Positions 20,055 through 28,130 of a DNA stretch of 64,000 nucleotides are shown here, piece after piece. Each line of letters begins with the position of its first letter. Positions within the stretch are counted from its first letter, which is position 1. Below the pieces are notes generated by a model. The model worked only from the letters and a program-made list of their open reading frames with translations. It ran no database searches and was not told where the DNA came from. The translations under genes were made by a program, and so were the position numbers. Origin of the DNA: Oscillospiraceae bacterium (GTDB lineage Bacteria; Bacillota; Clostridia; Oscillospirales; Ruminococcaceae); assembly GCA_902362965.1 (NCBI GenBank), contig CABIYQ010000002.1, forward strand, positions 165,200-229,199, in the 5' to 3' direction.

Positions 20055-20717
20055 ATGAGTATTAATATTGCTGTTGACGGACCGGCAGGCGCCGGAAAAA
20101 GCTCTATTGCGAGAGCTGTGGCTGAGGAAATCGGGTATATATATGTTGATACGGGAGCACTCTACAGATCAATTGCTCTTTATTCCATAGAAAACAAATT
20201 TGACAATGAATCACTAGTAAATTCACTGGATAAAATAAATATAAGACTGGAATTTATTGATAAATGTCAGCATGTTTTTTTAAACGACAATGATGTTTCG
20301 GATAAAATAAGAACTCCGGAAGTTTCAATGGGCGCTTCAAAAGTTTCGGTAATTCCGGAGGTAAGGGAATTTCTATTCGGACTTCAGAAAAAAATTGCTG
20401 CTGAAAATAATATAATAATGGACGGAAGAGACATAGGGACAGTAGTACTGCCTGACGCCGATTTAAAGGTATTTCTTACGGCGTCTGCCGAGGAAAGAGC
20501 AAACAGAAGATTTAAAGAAATGACTGACAGCAGTATTACCTATGAACAGGTGCTGGAGGATATAAAGCAGCGTGACTATAATGATATGCACCGAGATATT
20601 GCTCCCCTCAAGCAGGCAGAGGACGCAGTGCTGCTGGATACTACTGGTATGACGATAGAGGAAGTAAAGCAGAAGCTTAAGGCTTTAATTGATGAAACGG
20701 AAAAAAGCATAGGATAG
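20055..20717 (+). CDS. cmk: Cytidylate kinase
   Basis: 220 residues. It phosphorylates CMP and dCMP with ATP. The P-loop VDGPAGAGKSSIAR is at the N-terminus, followed by DTGALYRSIAL, IMDGRDIGTVVLPDADLKVFL and RANRRFKEM, all typical. The ATG at 20055 follows AAAGGAAG. The order cmk-plsC-ispH/rpsA is conserved in Clostridia and appears here with gaps of 9 bases or overlaps. Confidence 0.97.
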   Translation: MSINIAVDGPAGAGKSSIARAVAEEIGYIYVDTGALYRSIALYSIENKFDNESLVNSLDKINIRLEFIDKCQHVFLNDNDVSDKIRTPEVSMGASKVSVIPEVREFLFGLQKKIAAENNIIMDGRDIGTVVLPDADLKVFLTASAEERANRRFKEMTDSSITYEQVLEDIKQRDYNDMHRDIAPLKQAEDAVLLDTTGMTIEEVKQKLKALIDETEKSIG

Positions 20718-20726
20718 GTGTGCAAA

Positions 20727-21341
20727 ATGAATATATTCTTCAAATGTCTATATGGACTTGTTAAAGGAATTTATTACGGGTTATATAATGTTAAGGTTGA
20801 GGGCAGGGAGAATATTCCTGAAAAATCCGGATTTATTATTGCTTCTAATCACCGTACTTTTGCAGATCCTCCGTTAATTGCAGTAACGGCAGGGTGTGCT
20901 AAATATTCTTTTGTGGCTAAAGCAGAGTTATTCAGGTTTCCGCCCTTTGGCTGGCTTATAAGAAAATTGGGGGCGTTTCCGGTAGTAAGGGGAAAAGGAG
21001 ACATGAAGGTCATTTCCGATTCTGTCGAAAGAATAAATCAAGGAAGAAATCTTGTTATTTTTCCGGAAGGAACAAGAAGTAAGGACGGAAAAGTTGGAAG
21101 AGGTAAAACCGGAGTGGCGCTCATTGCTGCAAGATCCGGCGCTGCCGTTATTCCGGCAGGCATTGTTTTTGAGGGAAAGCTGAGGTTCAGAAGCAAGGTT
21201 ACTGTAAAATACGGAAAACCCATTGCCCCAGAAGATATTCAGCTTGAAAAAGAATTGGATCCTCATAAGCTAAAAGCAGTGAAGGTGAAAATTATGGGAG
21301 AAATAAAAGAACTCGTGGAGGGCAGTAATGGCGGAAATTAA
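20727..21341 (+). CDS. plsC: 1-acyl-sn-glycerol-3-phosphate acyltransferase
   Basis: 204 residues, peripheral membrane enzyme that acylates lysophosphatidic acid to phosphatidic acid. The catalytic HX4D motif is ASNHRTFADP, and the substrate-binding motif FPEGTRSKDG follows; a hydrophobic N-terminal segment associates with the membrane. The ATG at 20727 is preceded by AGGATAGG. Its last 14 bases overlap the ispH-rpsA gene. Confidence 0.95.
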   Translation: MNIFFKCLYGLVKGIYYGLYNVKVEGRENIPEKSGFIIASNHRTFADPPLIAVTAGCAKYSFVAKAELFRFPPFGWLIRKLGAFPVVRGKGDMKVISDSVERINQGRNLVIFPEGTRSKDGKVGRGKTGVALIAARSGAAVIPAGIVFEGKLRFRSKVTVKYGKPIAPEDIQLEKELDPHKLKAVKVKIMGEIKELVEGSNGGN

Positions 21342-23274
21342 AGTTGCAAAGTCGGCAGGATTTTGTTTTGGTGTTGACCGTGCGGTAAAGCTTGTTTACG
21401 GTGAACTTGAAAAGGGCAATAAAAGTGTTGCAACGCTCGGACCTATTATTCATAATGCAGATGTGGTAAACGACCTTACAGACAAGGGCGTCAGAATAGC
21501 GGATAGTGTTGACGATCTTAAAGAGGGAGAAAAAGCCGTTATACGATCTCATGGTGTAGGCAAAAAAATCTACGAAGGACTTGATCAAAAGGGCAATGCG
21601 TATATTGACGCTACATGTCCATTTGTTGCACGAATCCATAAAATTGTCCGTGAAAAAACCGAAGAAGGATACTTTATATTAATTGCCGGTGATAAGGATC
21701 ATCCTGAGGTACAGGGAATTGTTGGTCATTGCGACGAAAATTACTATGTTTTTAAAGATGAAGACCAGTTAAAAAGTTTTTTTAGTAAAAATTATAAAAA
21801 TTTAGAAAAAAAGCTTGCAATTGTTGCTCAAACAACGTATAATATATTAATATGGGGAGAGTGTTTAAAGGTTATTCCAAAGGACGATGAAAATATTCTG
21901 GTTTTTGATACGATATGCAATGCAACTTCACAGAGGCAGTCCGATGCGGCTTTGCTGTCAAAGGAAGTTGACGTTATGATCGTTGTAGGCGGAAAAAACA
22001 GCTCAAACACAATAAAGCTTTATAATGTTTGCTCTGAAAACTGTCCGTCTTACCACATAGAAAATGCGGACGAGCTTTATTCATTAAACCTGAAAAATGC
22101 TGAAAAAATAGGCATTACTGCCGGAGCATCCACACCGGCTTATATAATTAAGGAGGTACAAAATACCATGGCTGAAATCTTAGAAGATGACATTAATTTT
22201 GAGGAGGCGCTTGAACAGTCTTTCAAAAAAGTACATACAGGAGAGCGAGTTAAGGGCTATATTGCCGCAGTTAATAACAGCGAAGCAATCGTAGATATCG
22301 GAACAAAGCATACCGGTTATGTTCCGCTTTCAGAACTGACTGACGATCAGACCAAGAAGCCTTCTGACATAGTTAGTGTCGGAGAAGAAGTTGATTTGAT
22401 TGTAACTAAAATCAACGATCAGGAAGGCATTGTTACACTTTCAAAGAAAAAGGTTGACGAACTTGTAGGCTTTGATAATATTTCAAAGGCTAAGGAAGAA
22501 GACGCAGTACTTGACGGCGTAGTACTGAACGTTGTAAAGGGCGGTATTCTTGTTTCCGTTGACGGAGTAAGAGTTTTCGTTCCTGCTTCACAGACAGGTT
22601 TAGGCAGAGATAAGAATCTTGACGAACTTCTCAAGCAGAAGGTTCAGATCAAGATTATCGAAGTAAATGAATCACGCCGCAGAGCAGTAGGTTCTATTAA
22701 GGCTGTTGCAAAAGCTCAGAGGGAAGCTGCTAAGGCTGCATTTTGGGAAACTGCTGAAATCGGCAAGGTTTATAAGGGCGAAGTTAAGTCTCTTACAAAT
22801 TACGGCGCTTTCGTTGATCTCGGCGGAATTGACGGAATGGTTCACATTTCCGAGCTTTCATGGGGCAGAATCAAGCATCCAAGTCAGGTTGTAAAGGTTG
22901 GAGATATACTGGAAGTTTATATTAAGGAGCTTGACAAGGAATCAGGAAGAATTTCTCTTGGCTTTAAAAAGGCTGAGGACAACCCTTGGGTTAAATTCCA
23001 GAATAATTATAATGTAGGCGATGTTGTTAAGGCAACTATAGTTTCTATAACGCCTTTCGGTGCATTTGCTCAGATTATTGAAGGCGTTGACGGTTTGATT
23101 CATATTTCTCAAATTGCCGATAAGAGAGTAGATAATGTAAACGACGTCCTTTCTGTAGGTCAGGAAGTTGACGTAAAGATTACTGAAATTGACTTGGACA
23201 AGAAGAGAATCAGCATTTCTATTCGTGCACTGCTTGATGACGCAGCAGCTGAAGAAACAGAAGACGCTGAATAA
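21328..23274 (+). CDS. ispH: Bifunctional 4-hydroxy-3-methylbut-2-enyl diphosphate reductase / ribosomal protein S1
   Basis: 648 residues. Residues 1 to about 280 form IspH, the [4Fe-4S] enzyme that makes IPP and DMAPP in the last step of the MEP pathway: cysteines in SAGFCFGVDRAV, DATCPFV and ICNATSQRQ. From about residue 305 there are four S1 RNA-binding domains in tandem (starts near 305, 387, 475 and 558), ending in an acidic tail, as in ribosomal protein S1. This fusion is known from many Clostridia. The ATG at 21328 follows GGAGGG. A strong internal ribosome binding site precedes Met281, exactly at the domain border (separate entry). Confidence 0.95.
   Translation: MAEIKVAKSAGFCFGVDRAVKLVYGELEKGNKSVATLGPIIHNADVVNDLTDKGVRIADSVDDLKEGEKAVIRSHGVGKKIYEGLDQKGNAYIDATCPFVARIHKIVREKTEEGYFILIAGDKDHPEVQGIVGHCDENYYVFKDEDQLKSFFSKNYKNLEKKLAIVAQTTYNILIWGECLKVIPKDDENILVFDTICNATSQRQSDAALLSKEVDVMIVVGGKNSSNTIKLYNVCSENCPSYHIENADELYSLNLKNAEKIGITAGASTPAYIIKEVQNTMAEILEDDINFEEALEQSFKKVHTGERVKGYIAAVNNSEAIVDIGTKHTGYVPLSELTDDQTKKPSDIVSVGEEVDLIVTKINDQEGIVTLSKKKVDELVGFDNISKAKEEDAVLDGVVLNVVKGGILVSVDGVRVFVPASQTGLGRDKNLDELLKQKVQIKIIEVNESRRRAVGSIKAVAKAQREAAKAAFWETAEIGKVYKGEVKSLTNYGAFVDLGGIDGMVHISELSWGRIKHPSQVVKVGDILEVYIKELDKESGRISLGFKKAEDNPWVKFQNNYNVGDVVKATIVSITPFGAFAQIIEGVDGLIHISQIADKRVDNVNDVLSVGQEVDVKITEIDLDKKRISISIRALLDDAAAEETEDAE
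22150..22170 (+). promoter_or_regulatory. rpsA: Internal ribosome binding site for a free S1 protein
   Basis: AAGGAGGT (22150-22157) and, 10 bases later, an in-frame ATG (22168-22170) encoding MAEILEDD at residue 281 of the fusion. It is one of the best Shine-Dalgarno sequences in the window and lies exactly between the IspH domain and the S1 repeats. It would give a separate S1-like protein of about 368 residues. Seen directly; use in vivo is inference. Confidence 0.6.
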
Positions 23275-23300
23275 TATTGATTAAAAATATTGAATAGTAG

Positions 23301-23326
23301 CGGGCGAGGTTATCTCGCCTTTTACT
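23301..23326 (+). terminator. Terminator after ispH-rpsA
   Basis: GGCGAG / CTCGCC stem with a 5-base loop followed by TTTTA, closing the long co-directional run. Confidence 0.75.
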
Positions 23327-23346
23327 TTGTAAAAGAGGTTGTTGTG

Positions 23347-24156
23347 TTGAAGAAAGGCAAGGAAATAACAGTATTTCTGGCTTTGACTCTTATACTTTCG
23401 GGGTGCGGAGGAGAAAAAGAAAAATCCCGTTCGGAGGTAAAAGCTGCCGCAGCAGTAAGCGTCCAAAGCACACGTGAAACAGTTAAGTATACTGAAACTA
23501 TAAATACCGAAATATTAACTGAAGCTGCTGTAACTGAGATCTTGTGCGGAGAAACTGAAAATGTACAGCCGATAGATAATAATGACGAATTTAATGATTT
23601 TAAAGACAATGTTGTGGTAATAGGCGATTCCATTGCTCTGGGATACGGAGCGTATGAAAGACTTCCTATGAAGCATGTATTTGCAAAGCTTAATGCAAGT
23701 CCGTCGAAAATGGACGATTTTAAGTTTGAATATGCCGGAGGTGAAGCGTCGGCATTGACAATATTAAACGATTTGCAGCCGGAGTTTATTATGCTTTCAA
23801 TGGGACTTAATGATATAACCACTTATTCCGCTGAAAATTTTGCTGAAAAGTATAAAAAATTTACAGACAGTATTATAGAATCGTGTCCCGAATCAGAAAT
23901 TTATATTATGGGAATTACTCCCGTAAAATCTGACTGCGAATATACTTCTAATAAAAACATTGATGAATACAACATTAAACTATCAGAAGAATTTGAAAAT
24001 TATGGCGAAAAAATACATTTTGTCAATGCAGGAACAGTACTGAAAAATGATAATGGAAGCTTAAATAATGAATATTCCAGTGGTGACGGTATTCATCTTA
24101 CAGGGGCAGCATATGATGAAATGCTGAAAGAACTTGAAAATTATTTATATAAATAG
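23347..24156 (+). CDS. SGNH/GDSL-type hydrolase lipoprotein
   Basis: About 269 residues. A lipoprotein signal (KKGKEITVFLALTLILSGC) precedes a Thr/Glu-rich linker and an SGNH hydrolase domain: block I VVIGDSIALGYG with the catalytic Ser, block III MSLGMNDI, and block V GDGIHLTG with the Asp-His pair. Such enzymes hydrolyse esters, often acetyl groups on polysaccharides; the substrate is unknown here. The start is non-ATG: TTG at 23347 (or GTG at 23344), behind AGAGG; a longer open frame back to 23290 would run through the terminator hairpin and spoil the signal peptide. Confidence 0.85.
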   Translation: MKKGKEITVFLALTLILSGCGGEKEKSRSEVKAAAAVSVQSTRETVKYTETINTEILTEAAVTEILCGETENVQPIDNNDEFNDFKDNVVVIGDSIALGYGAYERLPMKHVFAKLNASPSKMDDFKFEYAGGEASALTILNDLQPEFIMLSMGLNDITTYSAENFAEKYKKFTDSIIESCPESEIYIMGITPVKSDCEYTSNKNIDEYNIKLSEEFENYGEKIHFVNAGTVLKNDNGSLNNEYSSGDGIHLTGAAYDEMLKELENYLYK

Positions 24157-24161
24157 AAATT

Positions 24162-24192
24162 TAAAGTCCGGAAAAATCCGGACTTATTTTTT
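24162..24192 (+). terminator. Terminator after the SGNH hydrolase gene
   Basis: AAGTCCGG / CCGGACTT perfect stem, 6-base loop, then a T-rich tract. Confidence 0.85.
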
Positions 24193-24198
24193 AAAAAC

Positions 24199-24226
24199 TG
24201 TAACCTTTTTGTTTTTTTAGTGTATA
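24199..24226 (+). promoter_or_regulatory. Putative ECF-type autoregulatory promoter
   Basis: TGTAACC (24199-24205) and GTATA (24222-24226) spaced by 16 bases. The AAC-containing -35 and GTA-type -10 are the pattern of ECF sigma promoters, and there is no good sigma-A -35 here. It lies just upstream of the sigma factor gene, so autoregulation is plausible. Confidence 0.45.
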
Positions 24227-24260
24227 TATTAGTGAAAGCCGTTAGAACGGAGGTGCAGGC

Positions 24261-24821
24261 TTGAAAGACAAACGTTTGATTTTAAAGCTTAAGCAAGGGG
24301 ATTCAAAAGCTCTTAATATAATTATTGAAAAATATTCTTCTTATGTATATACTGTTATAAGAAATGTTATAGGAGATTATATGACTGAGGAAGATATTGA
24401 AGAGGTTGTAAGCGATAGTTTTGTAAACCTTTGGAATAATTCAGACAAGCTTTCTGAGGACAGGCCGCTGACTCCGTATTTATCTGCAATAGCCAGAAAT
24501 GCCGCTAAAAATCGGTTTAGGCAATTTCATACCGAATATTCTTTTGAGGACATTTCCGATGAACCTGCCGATAGAGATAATATTCCGGAATTGATTGAAA
24601 ATTATCAGGCATTAAGTTTAGTTTATGATGCAGTTGAAAATTTCAACAGTATTGATAAGGAAATTTTTATCAGATATTATTTTTACGGTGAAAAGCTTGA
24701 AGCTATTGCAAAAATAACCGATCTGACGCTTTCAAATTGTAAAACAAAATTATGCAGAACAAGGAAGAAAATAAAAGTATATCTGACAGAAAGGGGTTAT
24801 GATTATGAGGTCAAAAGATAA
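24261..24821 (+). CDS. RNA polymerase sigma factor, ECF subfamily
   Basis: 186 residues with a sigma region 2 (YSSYVYTVIRNVIGDYMTEE, then EEVVSDSFVNLWNN and TPYLSAIARNAAKNRFRQ) and a region 4 helix-turn-helix (IFIRYYFYGEKLEAIAKITD, then SNCKTKLCRTRKKIKVYL). There are no regions 1 or 3, as in ECF factors. The start is TTG at 24261 behind a perfect GGAGGT. It overlaps the next gene, which has the layout of an anti-sigma factor. The signal and regulon are unknown. Confidence 0.9.
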   Translation: MKDKRLILKLKQGDSKALNIIIEKYSSYVYTVIRNVIGDYMTEEDIEEVVSDSFVNLWNNSDKLSEDRPLTPYLSAIARNAAKNRFRQFHTEYSFEDISDEPADRDNIPELIENYQALSLVYDAVENFNSIDKEIFIRYYFYGEKLEAIAKITDLTLSNCKTKLCRTRKKIKVYLTERGYDYEVKR

Positions 24822-25281
24822 GTGGCTTAAGGATTATCCTATGATAGACTATGAAAAAGCCGATTGCAAAAGAATCAGAAATTCTGTCGGAGAAAAGCTT
24901 TCAGAACAGAAAGGCGAGGTAATTTATATGAAAAAGAGAAGCTTTAAACCGTTGGCAATTATAGGAGCAGTTTTGGCAGTGTCTGCTGCATCAGTATTCA
25001 CAGTAAATGCCGCTACAGACGGCGCTGTTGTGAATAAAATCAAGGAATGGACAGGAAATGTTACGGTCTATATTAACGGTGAAGAGGTTGAGATGCCGGC
25101 AAAGATTAAAGAAATTGATGGTGATGAAGACTGCCGTATTGTTGAATTTGAAATAGATGATGAAAATAGCGATGATAATGTTAATATAGAATATTATGAA
25201 TACTATGATGAATCAGATATTCCAGATGATTTGGAGATTGAAATGGAAATAACCACTGAAAATTCTAATGAAAATAAATAA
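24805..25281 (+). CDS. Putative membrane-bound anti-sigma factor
   Basis: About 158 residues: a cytoplasmic N-terminal segment of some 48 residues, one membrane segment (PLAIIGAVLAVSAASVFTV), and an acidic extracytoplasmic domain (NVTVYINGEEVEMPAKIKEI, then a tail very rich in Asp and Glu). This topology plus a 17-base overlap with an ECF sigma gene points to an anti-sigma factor, though I recognise no named anti-sigma domain. ATG at 24805 has AAGGGG at better spacing than the ATG at 24799. A very strong terminator follows. Confidence 0.65.
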   Translation: MRSKDKWLKDYPMIDYEKADCKRIRNSVGEKLSEQKGEVIYMKKRSFKPLAIIGAVLAVSAASVFTVNAATDGAVVNKIKEWTGNVTVYINGEEVEMPAKIKEIDGDEDCRIVEFEIDDENSDDNVNIEYYEYYDESDIPDDLEIEMEITTENSNENK

Positions 25282-25316
25282 TTAAAAAGGACGGTTTTTA
25301 ACCGTCCTTTTTAATT
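25281..25316. terminator. Bidirectional terminator between the anti-sigma and DUF1540 genes
   Basis: Long perfect stem ATTAAAAAGGACGGTT / AACCGTCCTTTTTAAT with a TTT loop, between convergent genes; A/T tracts on both sides. Confidence 0.9.
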
Positions 25317-25317
25317 A

Positions 25318-25500
25318 TTAGTGGCAGCTGCAGCCTGAACGCTTAACGAAAGAGTTACAGTCTGTACATTCAGGTACCTTTGGGTCTGATTCGTGAGTGC
25401 CGATCTTTACCATATCAAGTGTGCAGTAATCTTCAGTTTCCATGTTGTTTGCACATTGCTTAACTGTGCAGTGGATGTTTGAATTTTTTTTCTTTTCCAT
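25318..25500 (-). CDS. DUF1540 family cysteine-rich small protein
   Basis: 60 residues with Cys in NIHCTVKQCANN, EDYCTLD and PECTDCNSFV, plus GCSCH at the end. This is the DUF1540 arrangement, thought to bind metal; the function is unknown. The ATG at 25500 follows CGGAGA. The gene has its own promoter region with a palindrome (separate entry), and a shared terminator. Confidence 0.88.
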   Translation of the reverse strand: MEKKKNSNIHCTVKQCANNMETEDYCTLDMVKIGTHESDPKVPECTDCNSFVKRSGCSCH

Positions 25501-25529
25501 AATATCAGTCTCCGTTTCATTAAAATGTA

Positions 25530-25557
25530 TTCTCGTTCTGAGAACAAAATTATTATA
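25530..25557 (-). promoter_or_regulatory. -10 box and palindromic operator candidate upstream of the DUF1540 gene
   Basis: A minus-strand TATAAT (25557-25552) is followed by the nested palindromes GTTCT-g-AGAAC (25535-25545) and TTCTC-N5-GAGAA (25530-25544), in the position of a repressor site over or just after the transcription start. No good -35 box is seen. The binding protein is unknown. Confidence 0.45.
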
Positions 25558-25640
25558 ACCTGAAACTAAAAAAATAATACATTTAATCGTGTAAAAATCA
25601 TATAAAATATATACATTTATCCAAAATTTTAAAAAACATA

Positions 25641-25669
25641 TTGACTTTATAAAATAAATTTGTTAACAT
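25641..25669 (+). promoter_or_regulatory. Promoter of the large anchored protein gene
   Basis: TTGACT (25641-25646), 17-base spacer, TAACAT (25664-25669). Start codon at 25731 behind GGGGG. Confidence 0.55.
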
Positions 25670-25730
25670 GTTAGGTATCAGCATATAATCTAATTTATAT
25701 GTTAATAAAAATAACTTAGGGGGAAACAAA

Positions 25731-27980
25731 ATGTCAGAGTTTAATGATAACAACGGTCAGAATGAAGTATCTGATATTCCGGTTTCAGAAATTAAGCCGG
25801 AAGAACATCAGCCGGCAAAAGCAGTTGAACCGATAATGGCTGGAACAGAAATTATAAGCGGTGTTGAAAAGGCAAAAAAAGGTCCGGCCGCTGTAATTGC
25901 TGTAATAGCGGTTATACTTGTCTTACTTTTGGGCGGCAGTGCTGCTGCATACAGCTTTAGTCCATGGGTAAAAAATAATGTAAAAATGATTATTAACGAT
26001 CCTGAGGATTATTATTCGTGGGTTGAAAATCAGAATATAAAAGAGTCTGCGGAGAAAGTGGCAGAGGCTTATGATAAAATGACCAATTCTGAAAATCAGA
26101 ATGTGGATCTGGAATTAAAAGCTGATCTTGAAAAAGACGCTATAGCTTCATTATTTGAATCTAATTCAGGCGTTTCACTGTCTGATGCAGGGATTACAAT
26201 TCCAGGCAGTATTTCATTTACAGAAGCGGGTACCGTAGTAGACGGTAATACAGCCTTCAGCGCAAAGCTTAATGCTGATGAAAAAACGCTTCTTACAATT
26301 AACGGATACTTAAAGGATGGTAAATATTATTATCAGATTCCGGAGCTTTCTTCAAGTTATATTTCGATGGATTTGAGTCAGATTATAGAAGAGGCATTCT
26401 CAGAAACTGATTCTTTGGTAAACGGTATTGGAAATAAGGAAGACTCGCAGCCAGTAATAAACAATGTTTTTACAAAAATGTCAACCGGTAAGGGTCTTCA
26501 GGAAATTATTACAGATGATGAACTTGAAGAGCTTCTTGTAAAATATTTTGATATTGTATTTACAAATATTGATGATGTTAAGCTGAAAAAGAATATTGAA
26601 TGTGAAGTAAACGGTGTAAAAACTGAATATAATCAATTAGTTGCTGAAATTGATGAAGGCTGTCTTTACAGCATTGCTAAGGATGTTTTAAAGAAGGCTA
26701 AGGATGATAAAACAATTATTAAAATTGTTGAATCAACCGGTTCTATGACTAAGGATGATTATCAGTCCGCTGTAGATAAGCTTCTTGGAGAGCTTGGCGA
26801 ATATAATTTGTCAGGCGGCGACGTAGTTGCTGTAATGAATGTTTATGTTGACAGTAAGGGCGTAATAAAGGGAAGATCTTTTGAAATTGCTGATGAGGAA
26901 GACGTAAAGCTTAATTATATGAGTGTTGAGGACAATGATAATAACGCATTTGAAGCAAATATTATCTTTGACGGCGAAGGTCTTAAAATCAGTGGGGACA
27001 TTACAGAAAAATCAGATAAATCCAGCGGAAAAATAAATGTTACAGCTGTAGGAACAACAGACGGTGATCAGTCTTTTGATATTGAATTTAAGGATATAAA
27101 GACTGAAAATAAAGACAAGGGATATTGCAGCGGTGAAATTAATTTGAATCTTTCAGCCTTGGATATGGGTAACATTGCAGTAAATCTCAGTTCAGACGGC
27201 AAAAGTCAGGAAATTTCTACTGAAATTAATGTCGGAGGAACAAAGTATGCCAATGTGACTTTGAAATACAGCGACAACAAACCGGAAGAAATCCCTGCTT
27301 TCAACGACGCAGAAAAGGTTTATAATTATTCATCAGACGGAGCAGAGCTTCAGCAGTATATTGCCGAAGCGGATATGGAAGGCTTCCTGAAGGGAATCAG
27401 CGATGTTATCGGAATAGATCTCAATTCTTTGATGAATGGATACAACGGTACTGTTACAGAACCGATAGTTCCTACAGAACCTGAAAATCCGACTGTAACT
27501 GATCCTACAGTTACCGGTACAGCTCCTGAAACTCCTGAGTCAGCATCATACGATTTCAGCAAGATTAAAATTCAGCTTAATGGTAAAGATGTGACTATTC
27601 CCGGCAAAATTGACGGTGTTCTCGATAAGGTAAAGGTTGACGTTGATAAAGTTGAAGCAGGCATGGCTGAATACTTTTATTCGGAAGACGGTAATACTGC
27701 GGTATATGTTGAAAATTTGACCGAAGCCGCACTTGCCCCAAAGGATTGTACAATTACCGGATTATCTGTTACTGATGAATCGGATATTAAATTAACAATT
27801 GACGGTATAGGACCCGGAAGCAATATAAGTGATGCGGTAAGCAAATACGGTTGTAAGCTTGATGATCCTAAAAATGGTTATACTTATATTGAAGATTCAG
27901 GTAACGGAGAATTTTACGGGGAAATAACTTTATTTTACAATGACGGAATTATTTATGAAGTTGATGTAGATTTTTATTAA
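25731..27980 (+). CDS. Large membrane-anchored extracytoplasmic protein of unknown function
   Basis: 749 residues. A cytoplasmic N-terminus of about 50 residues, then one membrane segment (PAAVIAVIAVILVLLLGG), so the remaining 670 residues lie outside. The outer part is acidic, Gly/Asn/Asp-rich and beta-rich, with few Cys and no catalytic motif I recognise. At about residues 578-605 there is a Thr-Pro-Glu linker (EPIVPTEPENPTVTDPTVTG) separating a distinct C-terminal domain of about 140 residues. Architecture suggests a surface protein with a stalk-linked sensing or binding domain. Monocistronic, with its own promoter and terminator. Confidence 0.7.
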   Translation: MSEFNDNNGQNEVSDIPVSEIKPEEHQPAKAVEPIMAGTEIISGVEKAKKGPAAVIAVIAVILVLLLGGSAAAYSFSPWVKNNVKMIINDPEDYYSWVENQNIKESAEKVAEAYDKMTNSENQNVDLELKADLEKDAIASLFESNSGVSLSDAGITIPGSISFTEAGTVVDGNTAFSAKLNADEKTLLTINGYLKDGKYYYQIPELSSSYISMDLSQIIEEAFSETDSLVNGIGNKEDSQPVINNVFTKMSTGKGLQEIITDDELEELLVKYFDIVFTNIDDVKLKKNIECEVNGVKTEYNQLVAEIDEGCLYSIAKDVLKKAKDDKTIIKIVESTGSMTKDDYQSAVDKLLGELGEYNLSGGDVVAVMNVYVDSKGVIKGRSFEIADEEDVKLNYMSVEDNDNNAFEANIIFDGEGLKISGDITEKSDKSSGKINVTAVGTTDGDQSFDIEFKDIKTENKDKGYCSGEINLNLSALDMGNIAVNLSSDGKSQEISTEINVGGTKYANVTLKYSDNKPEEIPAFNDAEKVYNYSSDGAELQQYIAEADMEGFLKGISDVIGIDLNSLMNGYNGTVTEPIVPTEPENPTVTDPTVTGTAPETPESASYDFSKIKIQLNGKDVTIPGKIDGVLDKVKVDVDKVEAGMAEYFYSEDGNTAVYVENLTEAALAPKDCTITGLSVTDESDIKLTIDGIGPGSNISDAVSKYGCKLDDPKNGYTYIEDSGNGEFYGEITLFYNDGIIYEVDVDFY

Positions 27981-27992
27981 TATACTAACTAA

Positions 27993-28027
27993 AATACAGC
28001 AGAAGTTTAATTCTGCTGTATTTTTTA
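27993..28027 (+). terminator. Terminator after the large anchored protein gene
   Basis: AATACAGCAGAA / TTCTGCTGTATT perfect stem followed by TTTTTT. Confidence 0.9.
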
Positions 28028-28066
28028 TTGGTAGGAAATTTCAGTAATTAAATGATATAAAATCCG

Positions 28067-28095
28067 TTGACACGCTTTTTACTATATGATATAAT
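28067..28095 (+). promoter_or_regulatory. Strong promoter of the hydrogenase-sensor operon
   Basis: Full-consensus TTGACA (28067-28072), 17-base spacer, TATAAT (28090-28095) with an extended -10 TGA. One of the strongest promoters in the window, with a Rex-type operator 4 bases downstream of the -10, which implies tight repression. Confidence 0.92.
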
Positions 28096-28099
28096 GTGA

Positions 28100-28117
28100 T
28101 TGTTAACAAATTAACAA
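28100..28117. promoter_or_regulatory. Rex operator (redox-sensing repressor site)
   Basis: Perfect dyad TTGTTAA (28100-28106), CAAA, TTAACAA (28111-28117). This is exactly the TTGTTAA-N4-TTAACAA consensus known for clostridial Rex. It covers the predicted transcription start. Rex binds when NADH is low and lets go when NADH rises, so the operon should be switched on when reducing equivalents accumulate. The rex gene is not in the window. Confidence 0.85.
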
Positions 28118-28130
28118 TAGGAGGTAAAAG

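Noticed and set aside
25660..25680. TTGTTAACATGTTAGG as a second Rex site
   Set aside because: Only the first half-site matches; the second half has several mismatches, and it overlaps the -10 box of an A/T-rich promoter.
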